A stretch of 64,000 nucleotides of DNA from Ignavibacteria bacterium (GCA_012518115.1 JAAYTD010000074.1:1-64000); one strand, 5' to 3'. Counted from the first letter of the stretch, positions 7,719-17,154 are shown. The notes: generated by a model not told the origin, from the letters alone. Numbers and translations: made by a program.

Positions 7719-9620
7719 ATGAAAAAACTAAAAAAATACTTGTTATTATTTGCAATGATATCTTTTGCTATTTCTTGTGGTGATGATAATAATAACACAC
7801 CTGTTGATCCAGATGATCCGGTGGTTGCTGATCCGGTTATTACTTCTATTACTCCAACAGAAGTATTTGCAAAAGAAATTTTTACAATATCAGGAAAAAA
7901 CTTCACTAAGACAAAAGGGAAAGTATTCTTTTCTGCCACAAAAGAAGCGGAAGTTGTTACTTGGAGTGATACTTTAATTACAGCTAAATTAGATACTGAA
8001 CCTGGGAAATATCCAATTTTTGTTAAAGTTAATGAAAAAGAAAGTAATAAAATGCCTATTACTATAAAAGAACCACCTGTTGAAGAAAAAGTGCAAATTT
8101 TTTCTATTACACCAAACCAAGCGTCTGTAGGCGATACTATCATAATATCCGGAAAAACATTCGGTGAAGAACGCAATTTAAATGATGTTCATTTTGGTGA
8201 AAACATAGCTGCTAGTTCTGATTATGTATCATGGGCAGACGATATGATAGTATGCATAGTTCCTATCGGATTGGAGACAGGAAAATACGATGTTTTTGTT
8301 TCTAAAGAAAACGAAATTTCAAACAAAGTGAGCTTTACTATTATAGAAAAACAATTAAACCCTGTAATAACAGAATTGCTTCCTAAAGGTGAACTTGAAG
8401 TTGGTACACAAGTTACAATTATTGGGAATGATTTCGGGACAGAACAAGCACAAAATAGTTATCTTATGCTAAATGATACAAAGATAACAAATGTTGTAAG
8501 TTGGGTTAACGATATGATTAAATTCATTATTCCTGAGAATTCTATTACTGGAAAATTATATGTTGTAGCTAAGGATGCTAAAAGTAATGCAGTTGACATA
8601 ATCATAAAAGAAGAAGTTGTAACTAACGACGATCCTATAATAGAAAGCTTATCAACATACGAACTATCCCCCAACTCAGGAATTGAAATCAAAGGGAAAA
8701 ACTTTGGTGAAAATATAGGAAAAATTTACCTAGCTAATAAGCTTCAAATTACAAATGAAAATATACAAAAATGGAGACCTGAAAGTATCAGAATTTTATT
8801 ACCTCCTAGCGGATTAAAGGCAGGCCAATTATATATAGTAACAGCAGATGGTAAAGAAAGTAATAAAGTTGATTATTCTATTAAAATCTACGACAAAATT
8901 AAAATGGTTTTAATTAAAGCAGGATCTTTTACGATGGGAGACAATTCCTCTGAAGAACCATCTGAAAAACCTGAACATAAAGTAAATATAACAAAAGATT
9001 ACTATGTTTCGGAAACAGAAATTACACAACGTCAATACAAAGATTGCATACCTCAAAATGCTTTTGTTCCGAAAAATGTAGATAATTCACCTGCTAACAA
9101 TATTACTTTTATTGATGCATGCAGATTTTGCAATCTTTTATCAGAGGCAACAAATTTAGAGGTATGTTACAAGATAACAGAAAATAAAGTAGAATGGATA
9201 AAAAATGCAAATGGCTACAGATTACTAACGGAAGCAGAATGGGAGTATGCAGCTCGTGCAGGCAAAGACAATAAATGGGGATTTGATGGTAATTTTAAAG
9301 ATTACGGTTGGAGTCGTGAAAATGCAGGAGCGTCTTCGCAACCATTTATTGTAAAACAAAAGAAACCAAATGCTTGGGGACTTTACGATATGAATGGAAA
9401 CGTTGCAGAATGGGTATGGGATGCTTACAGTTGGGAGTATTATGGACAATCTGACAATGCTAATGATCCAAAAGGGCCTAGCGAATGGAGTAATTACCGC
9501 ATAATACGAGGTGGCTCTTTTGAAGCAGATACTGAGAAATGTAAAGCTACTTCAAAGAATAGCTTAAACACAACACAACGAAGCTATACTTTAGGATTTC
9601 GTATAGCTAGGACAAGGTAA
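7719..9620 (+). CDS. Lipoprotein with four IPT/TIG domains and a C-terminal FGE-like (sulfatase-modifying factor) domain
   Basis: 633 residues. Lipobox AISC with lipidated Cys20, then a D/N/P-rich linker. Four IPT/TIG immunoglobulin-like repeats occupy about 39-117, 125-208, 214-297 and 306-388 (each with SITPxxxxxxxxIxISGKxF-like starts). A formylglycine-generating-enzyme fold follows at 395-633 (GSFTMGDNS, YRLLTEAEWEYAARAG, WGLYDMNGNVAEWVWD, RIIRGGSFE, GFRIAR). The catalytic cysteine pair of true FGE is not complete: only one Cys lies near RGGSF. It is therefore more likely a binding or structural lipoprotein, as with the FGE-fold T9SS lipoproteins GldJ/GldK, than a sulfatase activator. A paralogue lies at 61794-62930. 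Confidence 0.85.
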   Translation: MKKLKKYLLLFAMISFAISCGDDNNNTPVDPDDPVVADPVITSITPTEVFAKEIFTISGKNFTKTKGKVFFSATKEAEVVTWSDTLITAKLDTEPGKYPIFVKVNEKESNKMPITIKEPPVEEKVQIFSITPNQASVGDTIIISGKTFGEERNLNDVHFGENIAASSDYVSWADDMIVCIVPIGLETGKYDVFVSKENEISNKVSFTIIEKQLNPVITELLPKGELEVGTQVTIIGNDFGTEQAQNSYLMLNDTKITNVVSWVNDMIKFIIPENSITGKLYVVAKDAKSNAVDIIIKEEVVTNDDPIIESLSTYELSPNSGIEIKGKNFGENIGKIYLANKLQITNENIQKWRPESIRILLPPSGLKAGQLYIVTADGKESNKVDYSIKIYDKIKMVLIKAGSFTMGDNSSEEPSEKPEHKVNITKDYYVSETEITQRQYKDCIPQNAFVPKNVDNSPANNITFIDACRFCNLLSEATNLEVCYKITENKVEWIKNANGYRLLTEAEWEYAARAGKDNKWGFDGNFKDYGWSRENAGASSQPFIVKQKKPNAWGLYDMNGNVAEWVWDAYSWEYYGQSDNANDPKGPSEWSNYRIIRGGSFEADTEKCKATSKNSLNTTQRSYTLGFRIARTR

Positions 9621-9676
9621 TAAACCTTTACGATTATCCTAAAATTGTTTGATAAAAAACATGACAACGAATAGAA

Positions 9677-10174
9677 TTGAAATATTTTGATTGCATAATA
9701 GCTACATTTTTTGGAGCGGGTTTTTTCCCAAAAGCACCAGGTACTTTTGCTTCAATCATAGCTTTTTTACCAATTATATTTATTCCTCATAGTTACAAGT
9801 CTATTATTTTATTACTTGGTATCTTGTTAATTCTATTGTTGTCGCCACCGGTAATTAAAAGAGTAGAACAGAAGTACGGCGATGACCCATCTATAGTAGT
9901 AATTGATGAAGTTTTAGGAACTTGGATTGTTTTTTGCTCTCCTATAATTCCAACAACTTTCTTAAGTGCTATTATCGGTTTATCTTTATTTCGTCTATTT
10001 GATATATCTAAACCTTGGATTATTCAAAAAATAAACAAAAAAAAAGGTGCTTTATACGTACTTTTAGATGATTTAGTTGCAGGATTATTTGCAGGAATTA
10101 TATTAAATTTGTTTTATTTTATTTATAGAATTGTATTTTTTGTATATTTTTTAGAAAAATACAGTATATATTAA
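9677..10174 (+). CDS. pgpA: Phosphatidylglycerophosphatase A
   Basis: 165 residues with all PgpA family blocks: GAGFFPKAPGTFAS near the N-terminus, DDPSIVVIDEVLGTW, FRLFDISKPWII and LLDDLVAG. Hydrophobic helices between the blocks make it an inner-membrane enzyme. It dephosphorylates phosphatidylglycerophosphate to phosphatidylglycerol, the step after PgsA. The reading frame begins at a TTG codon (9677); the upstream ATG at 9661 is in another frame and stops at once. It follows the IPT/FGE lipoprotein by 56 bp and may share its transcript. Confidence 0.93.
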   Translation: MKYFDCIIATFFGAGFFPKAPGTFASIIAFLPIIFIPHSYKSIILLLGILLILLLSPPVIKRVEQKYGDDPSIVVIDEVLGTWIVFCSPIIPTTFLSAIIGLSLFRLFDISKPWIIQKINKKKGALYVLLDDLVAGLFAGIILNLFYFIYRIVFFVYFLEKYSIY

Positions 10175-10276
10175 AAAAAAGTTTGTTCTATTTGTTTTTT
10201 TTATGTATTTTGCAATTATATTATCAACATAATTTATTTTTTAACAAATTTAACCAAAATTATTTTTAATCAAATT

Positions 10277-10281
10277 AGGAG
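10277..10281 (+). promoter_or_regulatory. Shine-Dalgarno site that decides the HU start
   Basis: AGGAG lies 7 nt before ATG 10289 but only 1 nt before the upstream in-frame ATG 10283. The spacing favours 10289, giving a protein of 90 residues. Shine-Dalgarno motifs this clear are rare in this window. Confidence 0.65.
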
Positions 10282-10288
10282 AATGCCA

Positions 10289-10561
10289 ATGAACAAAGGC
10301 GATTTAGTAAACAAAATTGCTGCAGGTGCTGAACTTACTAAAAAACAAGCAGACGCAGCCTTAAAAGCAGCACTTGATGCTATTACTGAAGAAATGGCAC
10401 AAGGCGGAACAGTAACACTTATTGGATTTGGAACTTTTAAAGTTCAAAAACGTGATGCAAGAACCGGACGTAATCCAAGAACAGGTGAAGCATTAAAAAT
10501 TCCGGAGAAGAATGTAGTTAAGTTCTCTCCAAGCAAAGCTCTTGAAGAAGCAGCAAATTAA
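10289..10561 (+). CDS. hup: DNA-binding protein HU
   Basis: About 90 residues, the classical HU length, starting MNKGDLVNKIA. It has the dimerising helices, the LIGFGTF beta segment and the DNA-minor-groove arm with RTGRNPRTGE and the intercalating proline. It ends in VKFSPSKAL. It bends and compacts DNA. It is a single-gene unit: AT-rich upstream region, strong ribosome site and its own terminator. An upstream TTTG at 10182-10185 and TATTTTG at 10206-10212 (20 nt apart) resemble a promoter, but the -7 box is one base short of consensus. Confidence 0.96.
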   Translation: MNKGDLVNKIAAGAELTKKQADAALKAALDAITEEMAQGGTVTLIGFGTFKVQKRDARTGRNPRTGEALKIPEKNVVKFSPSKALEEAAN

Positions 10562-10593
10562 TTATTTTTACAGAATAATTAAAACTTATTATT

Positions 10594-10627
10594 AGCAACA
10601 AAACATATGTTTTTGTTGCTTTTTTTT
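10594..10627 (+). terminator. Rho-independent terminator after HU
   Basis: AGCAACA at 10594-10600 pairs with TGTTGCT at 10614-10620; the stem extends through AAACATA/TATGTTT with one bulged T, and a T-run follows to 10627. Confidence 0.85.
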
Positions 10628-10691
10628 GTTTTAAGACAAAAAAATGTTAAATTACATATTCTTTCTTATTTTAATAATTTTAAATAATAAT

Positions 10692-11534
10692 ATGAAAATA
10701 CTGATTTCAAATGATGATGGCATAGACTCTAACGGATTATTTAGCTTAGCAACTAAGTTCGAAGAACTTGGTGAAGTAGTAGTCATAGCTCCTGATAAAC
10801 AAATGAGTGCTACAAGTCATGCACTTACAACAATACTGCCCTTACGTATAAAGAAATTTTATAAAAATGACAAATTCTTTGGATATGCAGTTAATGGTTC
10901 GCCTGCCGACTGCATGAAATTGGCATTGTTTTCTCTTTTAGATGAAAAGCCAGATATAGTTTTAGCAGGTATTAACCATGGAAGAAATACAGGCATAAAT
11001 GTTATGTATTCCGGAACAGTAGCTGCAGCAGCGGAAGGCTTTTTAGCCGGCATACCTTCGTTTGCTGTATCGCTTTCTTCGCATAGTCCTGAAAAAGAAA
11101 CAGACACAGCGGCTCAATATGCATTCGATATAGTTAAAAAAGTAATAAATAGAGAACCAAAAGAAAATATATTCTTGAATATAAATATACCTGCAATTCC
11201 AAAAGAAGAAATAAAAGGCATAAAAGTCGTAAAAACCGCTGCTTCATTCTGGGAAGATGAATACGAAAAGCGTATTGACCCTTTTAGACATGAATACTAT
11301 TGGTTTAACGGCGCTTATGTTTACAATGAAATGGATATAGACACCGATGATGTAGCCATTGACAATGGATATGTTGCTGTTACTCCAATACACTATAACT
11401 TCACAAATATAAATCAATTAGAAACAATAAAGTTCTTAGATAATACTTTAGAAGAAACTACAAATATAACAAAACAAGAAAAATTTGAAGAGAAAATTGA
11501 CGAAGCAATTGAAAATAACAAAATAGAAACATAA
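10692..11534 (+). CDS. surE: 5'/3'-nucleotidase SurE
   Basis: 280 residues from ATG 10692. The N-terminal metal site ILISNDDGIDS (Asp8/Asp9, the canonical SurE numbering) supports this start over ATG 10644, which would add a 16-residue hydrophobic leader foreign to this cytosolic family. Further family blocks are PDKQMSATSHALT, VNGSPADCMKLA and GINHGRNTGINVMYSGTVAAAAEG. It hydrolyses nucleoside 5'/3'-monophosphates with a divalent metal and helps nucleotide salvage or stress survival. The last 30 residues form a charged K/E-rich tail beyond the usual end. Confidence 0.94.
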   Translation: MKILISNDDGIDSNGLFSLATKFEELGEVVVIAPDKQMSATSHALTTILPLRIKKFYKNDKFFGYAVNGSPADCMKLALFSLLDEKPDIVLAGINHGRNTGINVMYSGTVAAAAEGFLAGIPSFAVSLSSHSPEKETDTAAQYAFDIVKKVINREPKENIFLNINIPAIPKEEIKGIKVVKTAASFWEDEYEKRIDPFRHEYYWFNGAYVYNEMDIDTDDVAIDNGYVAVTPIHYNFTNINQLETIKFLDNTLEETTNITKQEKFEEKIDEAIENNKIET

Positions 11535-11574
11535 GAGGAAAGCAGTTCAATTTAGTGTTTCGCTATTTTTTATA

Positions 11575-11594
11575 AATATAAAGTACTTTATATT
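11575..11594. repeat. Perfect 20-bp palindrome between surE and the NlpC/P60 gene
   Basis: AATATAAAGT is followed directly by its reverse complement ACTTTATATT, with no loop. It lies 40 bp after the surE stop and about 100 bp before the next gene. A zero-loop palindrome suits a dimeric protein operator better than a terminator, but it is entirely A/T-rich apart from its centre and could be chance. Confidence 0.35.
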
Positions 11595-11692
11595 ATTACT
11601 ACTTATGATTTTTTTCTTTTTTATTTTAGAAAAAAGTATTATTTTGGGGTTTGTACTTTAAATGTTATGTAACAAGAATATAATAGGTAAGA

Positions 11693-12355
11693 ATGATCTT
11701 AAACAAAAAGACAATTTTTATTGTAATAATAAGCATGCTGCTTTCTTCGTTCAATGCTTACGAGATGGAAGCGGCAAAACGAAAAGCAAAAAGTCGTCGA
11801 AGTTTAGAAAACAAGAGAACAGAACAATTGAAAATACTTTATGAACATTTTCCTTTGTACAAAGAATGGAAAGAAACAGAAATATATCCATATAGTGATT
11901 TTGAATTTCTAAACAACTTTGATAGAACATCAGTTTTTGAAGATTATTTTTTAAGAAAAAAATTAATTGAAAATATAAATGACTGGTTGGGTGTAAGATA
12001 TAGATATTCAGGGCGTTCAAAGCGTGGAATAGACTGTTCAAACTTCACATCAGTAATAATAAAAGAAACTTTAGGAAAAGTAATTCCTGCCGGATCAGCA
12101 ACACAAGCTACGCTTTTCAAAAAAATCGATGATTTTGAAAACTTACAATTTGGTGATCTTGTCTTTTTTTCCGGACGTAATAGAAAGTCAAAAAGAATTG
12201 GACATGTCGGAATCTATATAGGAAATGGGCTTTTTGCCCATTCTTCAACAGGAAAAGGAGTAATTTATACTCACATTTCTTCAGGATACTATGAACAAAG
12301 ATATAGATTCGGTGGACGAATAATAAAAGAAGATTTAGAACTAGCTGTTAAATAA
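11693..12355 (+). CDS. Secreted NlpC/P60 cysteine peptidase (peptidoglycan endopeptidase)
   Basis: 220 residues. An N-terminal signal peptide (about 1-27) precedes a basic helical segment and the NlpC/P60 domain (about 95-215). The catalytic Cys115 is in GIDCSNF, His171 in GHVGIYIG and the third polar residue is His183 in FAHSS. The preceding YRYSGRSKRG corresponds to the family's W/Y-x-Y-GG-x3-G block. It should cut peptidoglycan stem peptides in the periplasm. The start ATG 11693 gives a proper signal sequence. A long hairpin terminator follows. Confidence 0.9.
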   Translation: MILNKKTIFIVIISMLLSSFNAYEMEAAKRKAKSRRSLENKRTEQLKILYEHFPLYKEWKETEIYPYSDFEFLNNFDRTSVFEDYFLRKKLIENINDWLGVRYRYSGRSKRGIDCSNFTSVIIKETLGKVIPAGSATQATLFKKIDDFENLQFGDLVFFSGRNRKSKRIGHVGIYIGNGLFAHSSTGKGVIYTHISSGYYEQRYRFGGRIIKEDLELAVK

Positions 12356-12378
12356 ATTAATAGAATAATTTTTTATAT

Positions 12379-12430
12379 ACAAAAACAAAGTAAGTTCTTT
12401 TTTTTGATTTACTTTGTTTTTGTATTTTTT
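12379..12430 (+). terminator. Terminator after the NlpC/P60 gene
   Basis: A perfect 15-bp stem (12379-12393 with 12409-12423, core AACAAAGTAA/TTACTTTGTT) with a 15-nt loop is followed by ATTTTTT. The stem is AT-rich but long. Confidence 0.75.
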
Positions 12431-12511
12431 AAAATATCATATTTGTTTTTATTGATTACATAGTTAAAGGACTTAAAAAACTAATTGTAACAACTATATT
12501 TTACAAATTAT

Positions 12512-13984
12512 ATGCTATTTAATTCGTTAGAATTTGCAATATTTTTACCAACTGTTTTTTTACTTTATTGGTTTGTTTTCAATAAAAGCATAAGATTACA
12601 AAACGCTTTTATAGTCGTTGCAAGTTACTTTTTTTATGCTTGTTGGGATTGGCGTTTTCTATTCTTAATAGCTTTAACTTCTGTATCTAGCTGGTATAGC
12701 GGCTATTTGATAAAATACTTTTCTAATAGCTCTCATAAAAAATCAAATAACAAAAAAGAAAAAAGCGTACTAATTTGCAACATAGTTTTAAATATATCAA
12801 TTTTAGTATTTTTCAAATATTACAATTTTTTTACTGAGAGTTTCGCTTCTTTTTTCACTCTTTTTGGAAAAGAACTAAATATAAGCACCTTAAATATAAT
12901 TCTTCCTGTCGGAATTAGTTTCTATACATTTCAAGCTATTGGTTACTCTATTGATGTTTACAAAGGAAAAATAACAGCTACAGATGATATAATTGCATTT
13001 TTGGCTTTCGTTAGCTTTTTCCCGCAATTAGTAGCAGGTCCTATAGAAAGAGCAACAAATTTATTACCTCAATTTTATAGACAAAGAACTTTTAATTATA
13101 ATGAATCTGTTGATGGTTTACGTCAAATTTTATGGGGTTTATTCAAAAAAATTGTTGTTGCTGATAATTGTGCAATTACTGTTAATCAAGTTTTTTCTTC
13201 TTATCAAGAACAAACAGGATTTATGTTAGCTTCTGCTGCTATATTTTTTGCTTTTCAAATTTATTGTGATTTTTCAGGATATTCAGACATTGCGATAGGA
13301 ACAGCCAAGTTATTCAATTTCAAATTAATGCGAAACTTTAATCTTCCTTATTTCTCGCGTGATGTTGCTGAATTTTGGAGACGTTGGCATATTTCTTTGA
13401 CGACGTGGTTCAGAGATTATATATATATTCCACTTGGAGGAAGTCGGGTAAATAGATATAAAACTGTTGCTAATACATTTATTGTGTTTATAGTTAGTGG
13501 ATTTTGGCACGGTGCAAATTGGACTTTCATTCTTTGGGGAGTTTATCATGCTTTACTGTTTTTACCTCTGATTTTATTAAATAAAAACCGTAAGCATCTT
13601 AATAATGTAGCTGAAAATAGACTATTGCCTAGCACTAAGGAGCTCATTCAAATGATATTTACTTTTATATTAGTTACTATCGGCTGGATCATTTTTAGAG
13701 CTGAAAACATGCCTCAAGCTATTACTTATATAAGCAACATATTTAATGCAAGTTTATTTACTGTTCCAAGTTATGGAAAAATGCAATATCTTATCAATAT
13801 ATCTGCTATCGCTTTTCTAATTATTATAGAATGGTTGCAAAGAAATAAGCAACATAGCTTAGAAATTAAAGGCACAGGATTATTTAAGCATAGAGCTCCG
13901 CGATTTGCCCTATATTATTTTCTAGTTGTTTGCATTTTTTATTTTATAGGCGAAGAAAAAGTATTTATTTATTTCCAATTTTAA
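12512..13984 (+). CDS. MBOAT-family membrane O-acyltransferase (AlgI/PatA/DltB type)
   Basis: 490 residues with about 10-12 membrane helices. Family blocks in order: LPVGISFYTFQAIGYSIDVY, FFPQLVAGPIERA, DFSGYSDIAIG, FWRRWHISLTTWFRDYIY (contains the first conserved His) and SGFWHGANWTFILWG with the catalytic His. It should move an acyl group, often acetyl, across the inner membrane to a cell-wall or surface polysaccharide. The usual partner (an SGNH/AlgJ-like periplasmic transferase) is not next to it, so the acceptor is unknown. CATATTTG at 12438-12445, 21 nt after a TTTG at 12413, is a near-consensus promoter overlapping the preceding terminator arm. Confidence 0.9.
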   Translation: MLFNSLEFAIFLPTVFLLYWFVFNKSIRLQNAFIVVASYFFYACWDWRFLFLIALTSVSSWYSGYLIKYFSNSSHKKSNNKKEKSVLICNIVLNISILVFFKYYNFFTESFASFFTLFGKELNISTLNIILPVGISFYTFQAIGYSIDVYKGKITATDDIIAFLAFVSFFPQLVAGPIERATNLLPQFYRQRTFNYNESVDGLRQILWGLFKKIVVADNCAITVNQVFSSYQEQTGFMLASAAIFFAFQIYCDFSGYSDIAIGTAKLFNFKLMRNFNLPYFSRDVAEFWRRWHISLTTWFRDYIYIPLGGSRVNRYKTVANTFIVFIVSGFWHGANWTFILWGVYHALLFLPLILLNKNRKHLNNVAENRLLPSTKELIQMIFTFILVTIGWIIFRAENMPQAITYISNIFNASLFTVPSYGKMQYLINISAIAFLIIIEWLQRNKQHSLEIKGTGLFKHRAPRFALYYFLVVCIFYFIGEEKVFIYFQF

Positions 13985-13999
13985 TAGCAACAAATAAAT

Positions 14000-14914
14000 C
14001 TATTTATCAATTATTTCTATTATCCTTTCAAAATCATCACTTGAATAAAACTCTATTTCTATGCTACCGCTATTATTTTTCTTAGTAAATATTTTTACAT
14101 TTGTACCTAACTTTTCCCGTAAACGTCCTTCAATTTCTTGTAAAACAACTTGTTCTTCTGTGGTAATGCGAGTTTGTCTATTCTCAACTTTTTTGTTATC
14201 ACCTTCTTTGCTTACTATAACTTTTTCCGACAGAATATCTTTCACTAATTTTTCTGTAGCACGTACTGTTAAGTCTTTACTTAAAATATCATTTGCGGCA
14301 GATATCATCTGTATATGATCATCTAATGAAAGTAGCGCGCGAGCATGCCCCATCGTTATCTGTTTTGTTAATAACAATTCTTGTACAGCTTCGGGAAGTC
14401 TTAATAATCTAAGGAAATTAGCAACTGTTGAGCGTTTTTTGTCAAAACGTTCAGCAAGCTGTTCTTGTGTATAACCAAATTCGTTCATCAATTGTTGATA
14501 TGAATTTGCAATTTCAAGTGGATTTAGATCTTCACGTTGTATGTTTTCTATAAGTGCTTTTTCAAGTTGGTCAGCATTTGAAATAACTGGAGTTATAATC
14601 GCTGGAATTGTTTTTAAACCTAAAAGTTGAAAAGCACGAAAACGTCTCTCCCCAGCAATAATTTCAAATCCGCCTATAATCTCCTTGACAGAAATAGGAT
14701 TCATAAGTCCATGTTCAGCTATTGATTCCTTAAGATCTTCTAAAGCTATCGGATCCATTTCTTTACGAGGTTGATACGGATTTACAGTTATTCTATCCAT
14801 ATCAATTTCTACAACTTCATATTTATCAGAACGCTTTGCACCCTGATAACTTTTTATAGTCTCAGCAGATTTTATTAAAGCGCCTACCCCTTTTCCTAAT
14901 CCTTTTTTTGACAT
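14000..14914 (-). CDS. parB: Chromosome-partitioning protein ParB
   Basis: 304 residues. The N-terminal KKGLGKGVGALI segment contacts ParA. The ParB/Srx CTPase domain has NPYQPRKE, IIAGERRFRAFQLLG and ENIQREDLNPLE, followed by the helix-turn-helix that reads parS (EQLAERFDKKRSTVANFLRLL, TMGHARALLSL), then a linker and the C-terminal dimerisation domain. It clamps and spreads on DNA near the origin. No parA is adjacent on either side, although the two are usually paired. No parS-like GTTTCACGTGAAAC site was noticed in the window. Confidence 0.96.
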   Translation of the reverse strand: MSKKGLGKGVGALIKSAETIKSYQGAKRSDKYEVVEIDMDRITVNPYQPRKEMDPIALEDLKESIAEHGLMNPISVKEIIGGFEIIAGERRFRAFQLLGLKTIPAIITPVISNADQLEKALIENIQREDLNPLEIANSYQQLMNEFGYTQEQLAERFDKKRSTVANFLRLLRLPEAVQELLLTKQITMGHARALLSLDDHIQMISAANDILSKDLTVRATEKLVKDILSEKVIVSKEGDNKKVENRQTRITTEEQVVLQEIEGRLREKLGTNVKIFTKKNNSGSIEIEFYSSDDFERIIEIIDK

Positions 14915-15156
14915 AACTTAACTTAAAATATATATATTACACTTCTATCTCTATATCAAATAAAATGCCAAGCTTTGATACTTGTCATAAATTATTTTAC
15001 TAAAATATATGAAAATTTTCAAAAAAACAAATAAAACTCTCTAATTCATAAGAAAATCAAGTTCTTATTAATTACATACTAAATGAAAATTTAAGATATT
15101 TTATTACTTCATTCAACAATTTTCGTTACTAACTATCCTATTGTTAATTATTTATA

Positions 15157-15585
15157 TTATCTACTGTTTTCAGACAATTTTTTCCAAATTTTATTGATAG
15201 AATTATAAAAAAGTAGGGAAAGAGCTATTCCCAAATTATCAAATACCCAATCCATAATATCTGCGCTACGTCCCGGCACATAGTATTGATGAATTTCATC
15301 ACTAGCGGCAAAAATACTTCCTATTACAAAAATTATGATACAGATTTTTCTTGCAGTCAATTTCATTTTCAGCTTCTTTTCTATACTTTCCATATTAACA
15401 ATAAATGCAACTTGCAGTGATAAGCCATAAATAAAAAAAGCACTTAAATGAAGAAGTTTATCAAGAAAATCAAAATCTATATTTGGCAGTTCAATATATT
15501 CAATACTTGAAAAATAAATACAAATAAGAGAAGCCAAAAGTAATTGAATTAAGGATAATTGTTTGAAGTGTTTTATACTTAGCAT
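15157..15585 (-). CDS. VanZ-family membrane protein
   Basis: 142 residues with four hydrophobic helices. The two VanZ family blocks are visible: DKLLHLSAFFIYG after the first helix and SDEIHQYYVPGRSADIMDWV before the last. It begins 2 bp after the stop of nnrDE and is surely co-transcribed. The biochemical role of the family is unclear (VanZ gives low teicoplanin resistance), so no function is assigned; there is no van cluster here. Confidence 0.85.
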   Translation of the reverse strand: MLSIKHFKQLSLIQLLLASLICIYFSSIEYIELPNIDFDFLDKLLHLSAFFIYGLSLQVAFIVNMESIEKKLKMKLTARKICIIIFVIGSIFAASDEIHQYYVPGRSADIMDWVFDNLGIALSLLFYNSINKIWKKLSENSR

Positions 15586-15587
15586 AT

Positions 15588-17096
15588 TTAGTCTAACACA
15601 TATTTTATATAATCAATTAAATTTGAAGCAGTTAGAGAGTATTCGCCATATTTTTCAGCATATAAATCACCTGCTAAAGCATGAACAAAAACAGCAAGAG
15701 CGCCTGCTTCCAAAGTATTTACTTTTTGTGCAAGACTTGCAACTATCATTCCTGTAAGAACATCGCCCGATCCTGCGGTAGCCATTCCGGGATTTCCTAT
15801 TTTATTCCAAAAATATATCTTAGAATTTGTTATAATAGTAGGAGCTCCTTTCAGCACCAAATTACAATTCATTTCACTAGCTACGGTATTAACATAATTT
15901 CTAACATTTTTTTCAATCTCTTCGCTTCTCAAGTTAATTAGACGTGAAAACTCTCCCATATGTGGCGTAAGAATAAAGTTTTGCGATAGCTTATCATTTT
16001 TATTTAGACAACGCAATGCATCTGCATCAATAACTGTATTTCCTTCAAGTTGCAAAATTATTTTACGCAACATTTGTATTGTATCTTCATTTGTTCCAAC
16101 TCCCGGTCCTATAGCTATAGCATCAGATTTCTCACAACATTTCAATATATATTCATAATTGTCAGGATGAATAGTACCTTCTTGCGTTCCTTTTATCTCC
16201 TCAACTATCACTTCGGGCAAAATTGCTGAATGTGCTTTTGTCGTTAGTAATCTTACAATTCCCGCTCCCATTTTAATAGCAGAATTAGCAGCTAAGGCTG
16301 CAGCACCACACATTTTATCGCTTCCTGCAATAATTAATACCCTTCCGTAATCAAATTTATGCGTTTTTCTTTCTCTTTTTGGCAAAAGTTTTCTTACATC
16401 CTCTTTTTCAAGTATAAAATTATTGCAAATTTGTCTTTCAACTACTTCTCCTGTACCAAGTTTTGCTACACGGATTTCACCACAGTATTTTTCACTATTA
16501 TGATGTAAAAACGCTAACTTATACCCTGTTATGCTTACTGTAAGGTCAGCAATAAAAGTATTTTCATCATTATTTCCTTCTTCCGTAAGTCCTGTTGGCA
16601 TATCAATAGCAATTTTCAGCGCTTTATAACTATTTATTTTTGCTAGCACTTTTGGCATAATTCCGCGTAAGACGCCAGTTCCGCCAACTCCAACAAGAGA
16701 ATCAATAATACAATCAAAATTTCCCGACAATATGTTGTCAAAATCTGCATCATCAGATATATGAATAATTTTAACATTGTTGTTTTTTTGTAAAATATCA
16801 AAATTCTTTTTAGTCTCATCGGACATTTTTTCTATTTTTCCGACGATGAAAACTGTTACGACAAACATAGCTGAAAAATGGCGCGCCATAGCTAGTCCAT
16901 CGCCACCATTATTACCAACTCCGCAAAATATAGCTATATTACTTATATTCAAATTGTTTTTTTTGAAATAATTTAGAATAATATGAGTTGCATTTGCAGC
17001 AGCATTTTCCATTAAAATCTGTGCGGGAATTTCATATTCTTCTGTAAGAATTTTATCAATTTCTTTTATTTGTTTTGCCGAAAAAACATATTGCAT
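15588..17096 (-). CDS. nnrDE: Bifunctional NAD(P)H-hydrate epimerase / ADP-dependent NAD(P)HX dehydratase
   Basis: About 502 residues. The N-terminal YjeF_N epimerase half (about 1-215) has the NNGGDGLAMARH motif and IDMPTGL. The C-terminal ribokinase-like dehydratase half has GRVLIIAGSDKMCGAA, IGPGVGTNE, VIDADAL, LTPHMGEFSRL and GMATAGSGDVLTG. Together they repair hydrated NADH and NADPH. The frame stays open to 17159, but that extension would overlap the rplA terminator hairpin and lies outside the family, so ATG 17096 (MQYVFSAKQIKEID) is the start. The gene is followed by vanZ after 2 bp. Confidence 0.95.
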   Translation of the reverse strand: MQYVFSAKQIKEIDKILTEEYEIPAQILMENAAANATHIILNYFKKNNLNISNIAIFCGVGNNGGDGLAMARHFSAMFVVTVFIVGKIEKMSDETKKNFDILQKNNNVKIIHISDDADFDNILSGNFDCIIDSLVGVGGTGVLRGIMPKVLAKINSYKALKIAIDMPTGLTEEGNNDENTFIADLTVSITGYKLAFLHHNSEKYCGEIRVAKLGTGEVVERQICNNFILEKEDVRKLLPKRERKTHKFDYGRVLIIAGSDKMCGAAALAANSAIKMGAGIVRLLTTKAHSAILPEVIVEEIKGTQEGTIHPDNYEYILKCCEKSDAIAIGPGVGTNEDTIQMLRKIILQLEGNTVIDADALRCLNKNDKLSQNFILTPHMGEFSRLINLRSEEIEKNVRNYVNTVASEMNCNLVLKGAPTIITNSKIYFWNKIGNPGMATAGSGDVLTGMIVASLAQKVNTLEAGALAVFVHALAGDLYAEKYGEYSLTASNLIDYIKYVLD

Positions 17097-17121
17097 TTTT
17101 ATACATTTAGATATAAATTTT

Positions 17122-17154
17122 AAAAAAATGAGACTGCTCAATTTGAACAGTCTC
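17122..17154 (-). terminator. Terminator of the rplK-rplA operon
   Basis: GAGACTG at 17130-17136 pairs with CAGTCTC at 17148-17154 (11-nt loop); seven A residues at 17122-17128 give a T-run on the minus strand. The same stem sequence recurs in the terminator at 63841-63875. Confidence 0.8.

Noticed and set aside
7719-9620. Active formylglycine-generating enzyme
   Set aside because: Only one of the two catalytic cysteines could be matched, no sulfatase gene is nearby, and the protein is a lipoprotein with Ig-like stalk.
10644-10691. Signal peptide on SurE
   Set aside because: The 16-residue hydrophobic leader comes from an upstream ATG; the metal-binding Asp8/Asp9 numbering and family location support ATG 10692.
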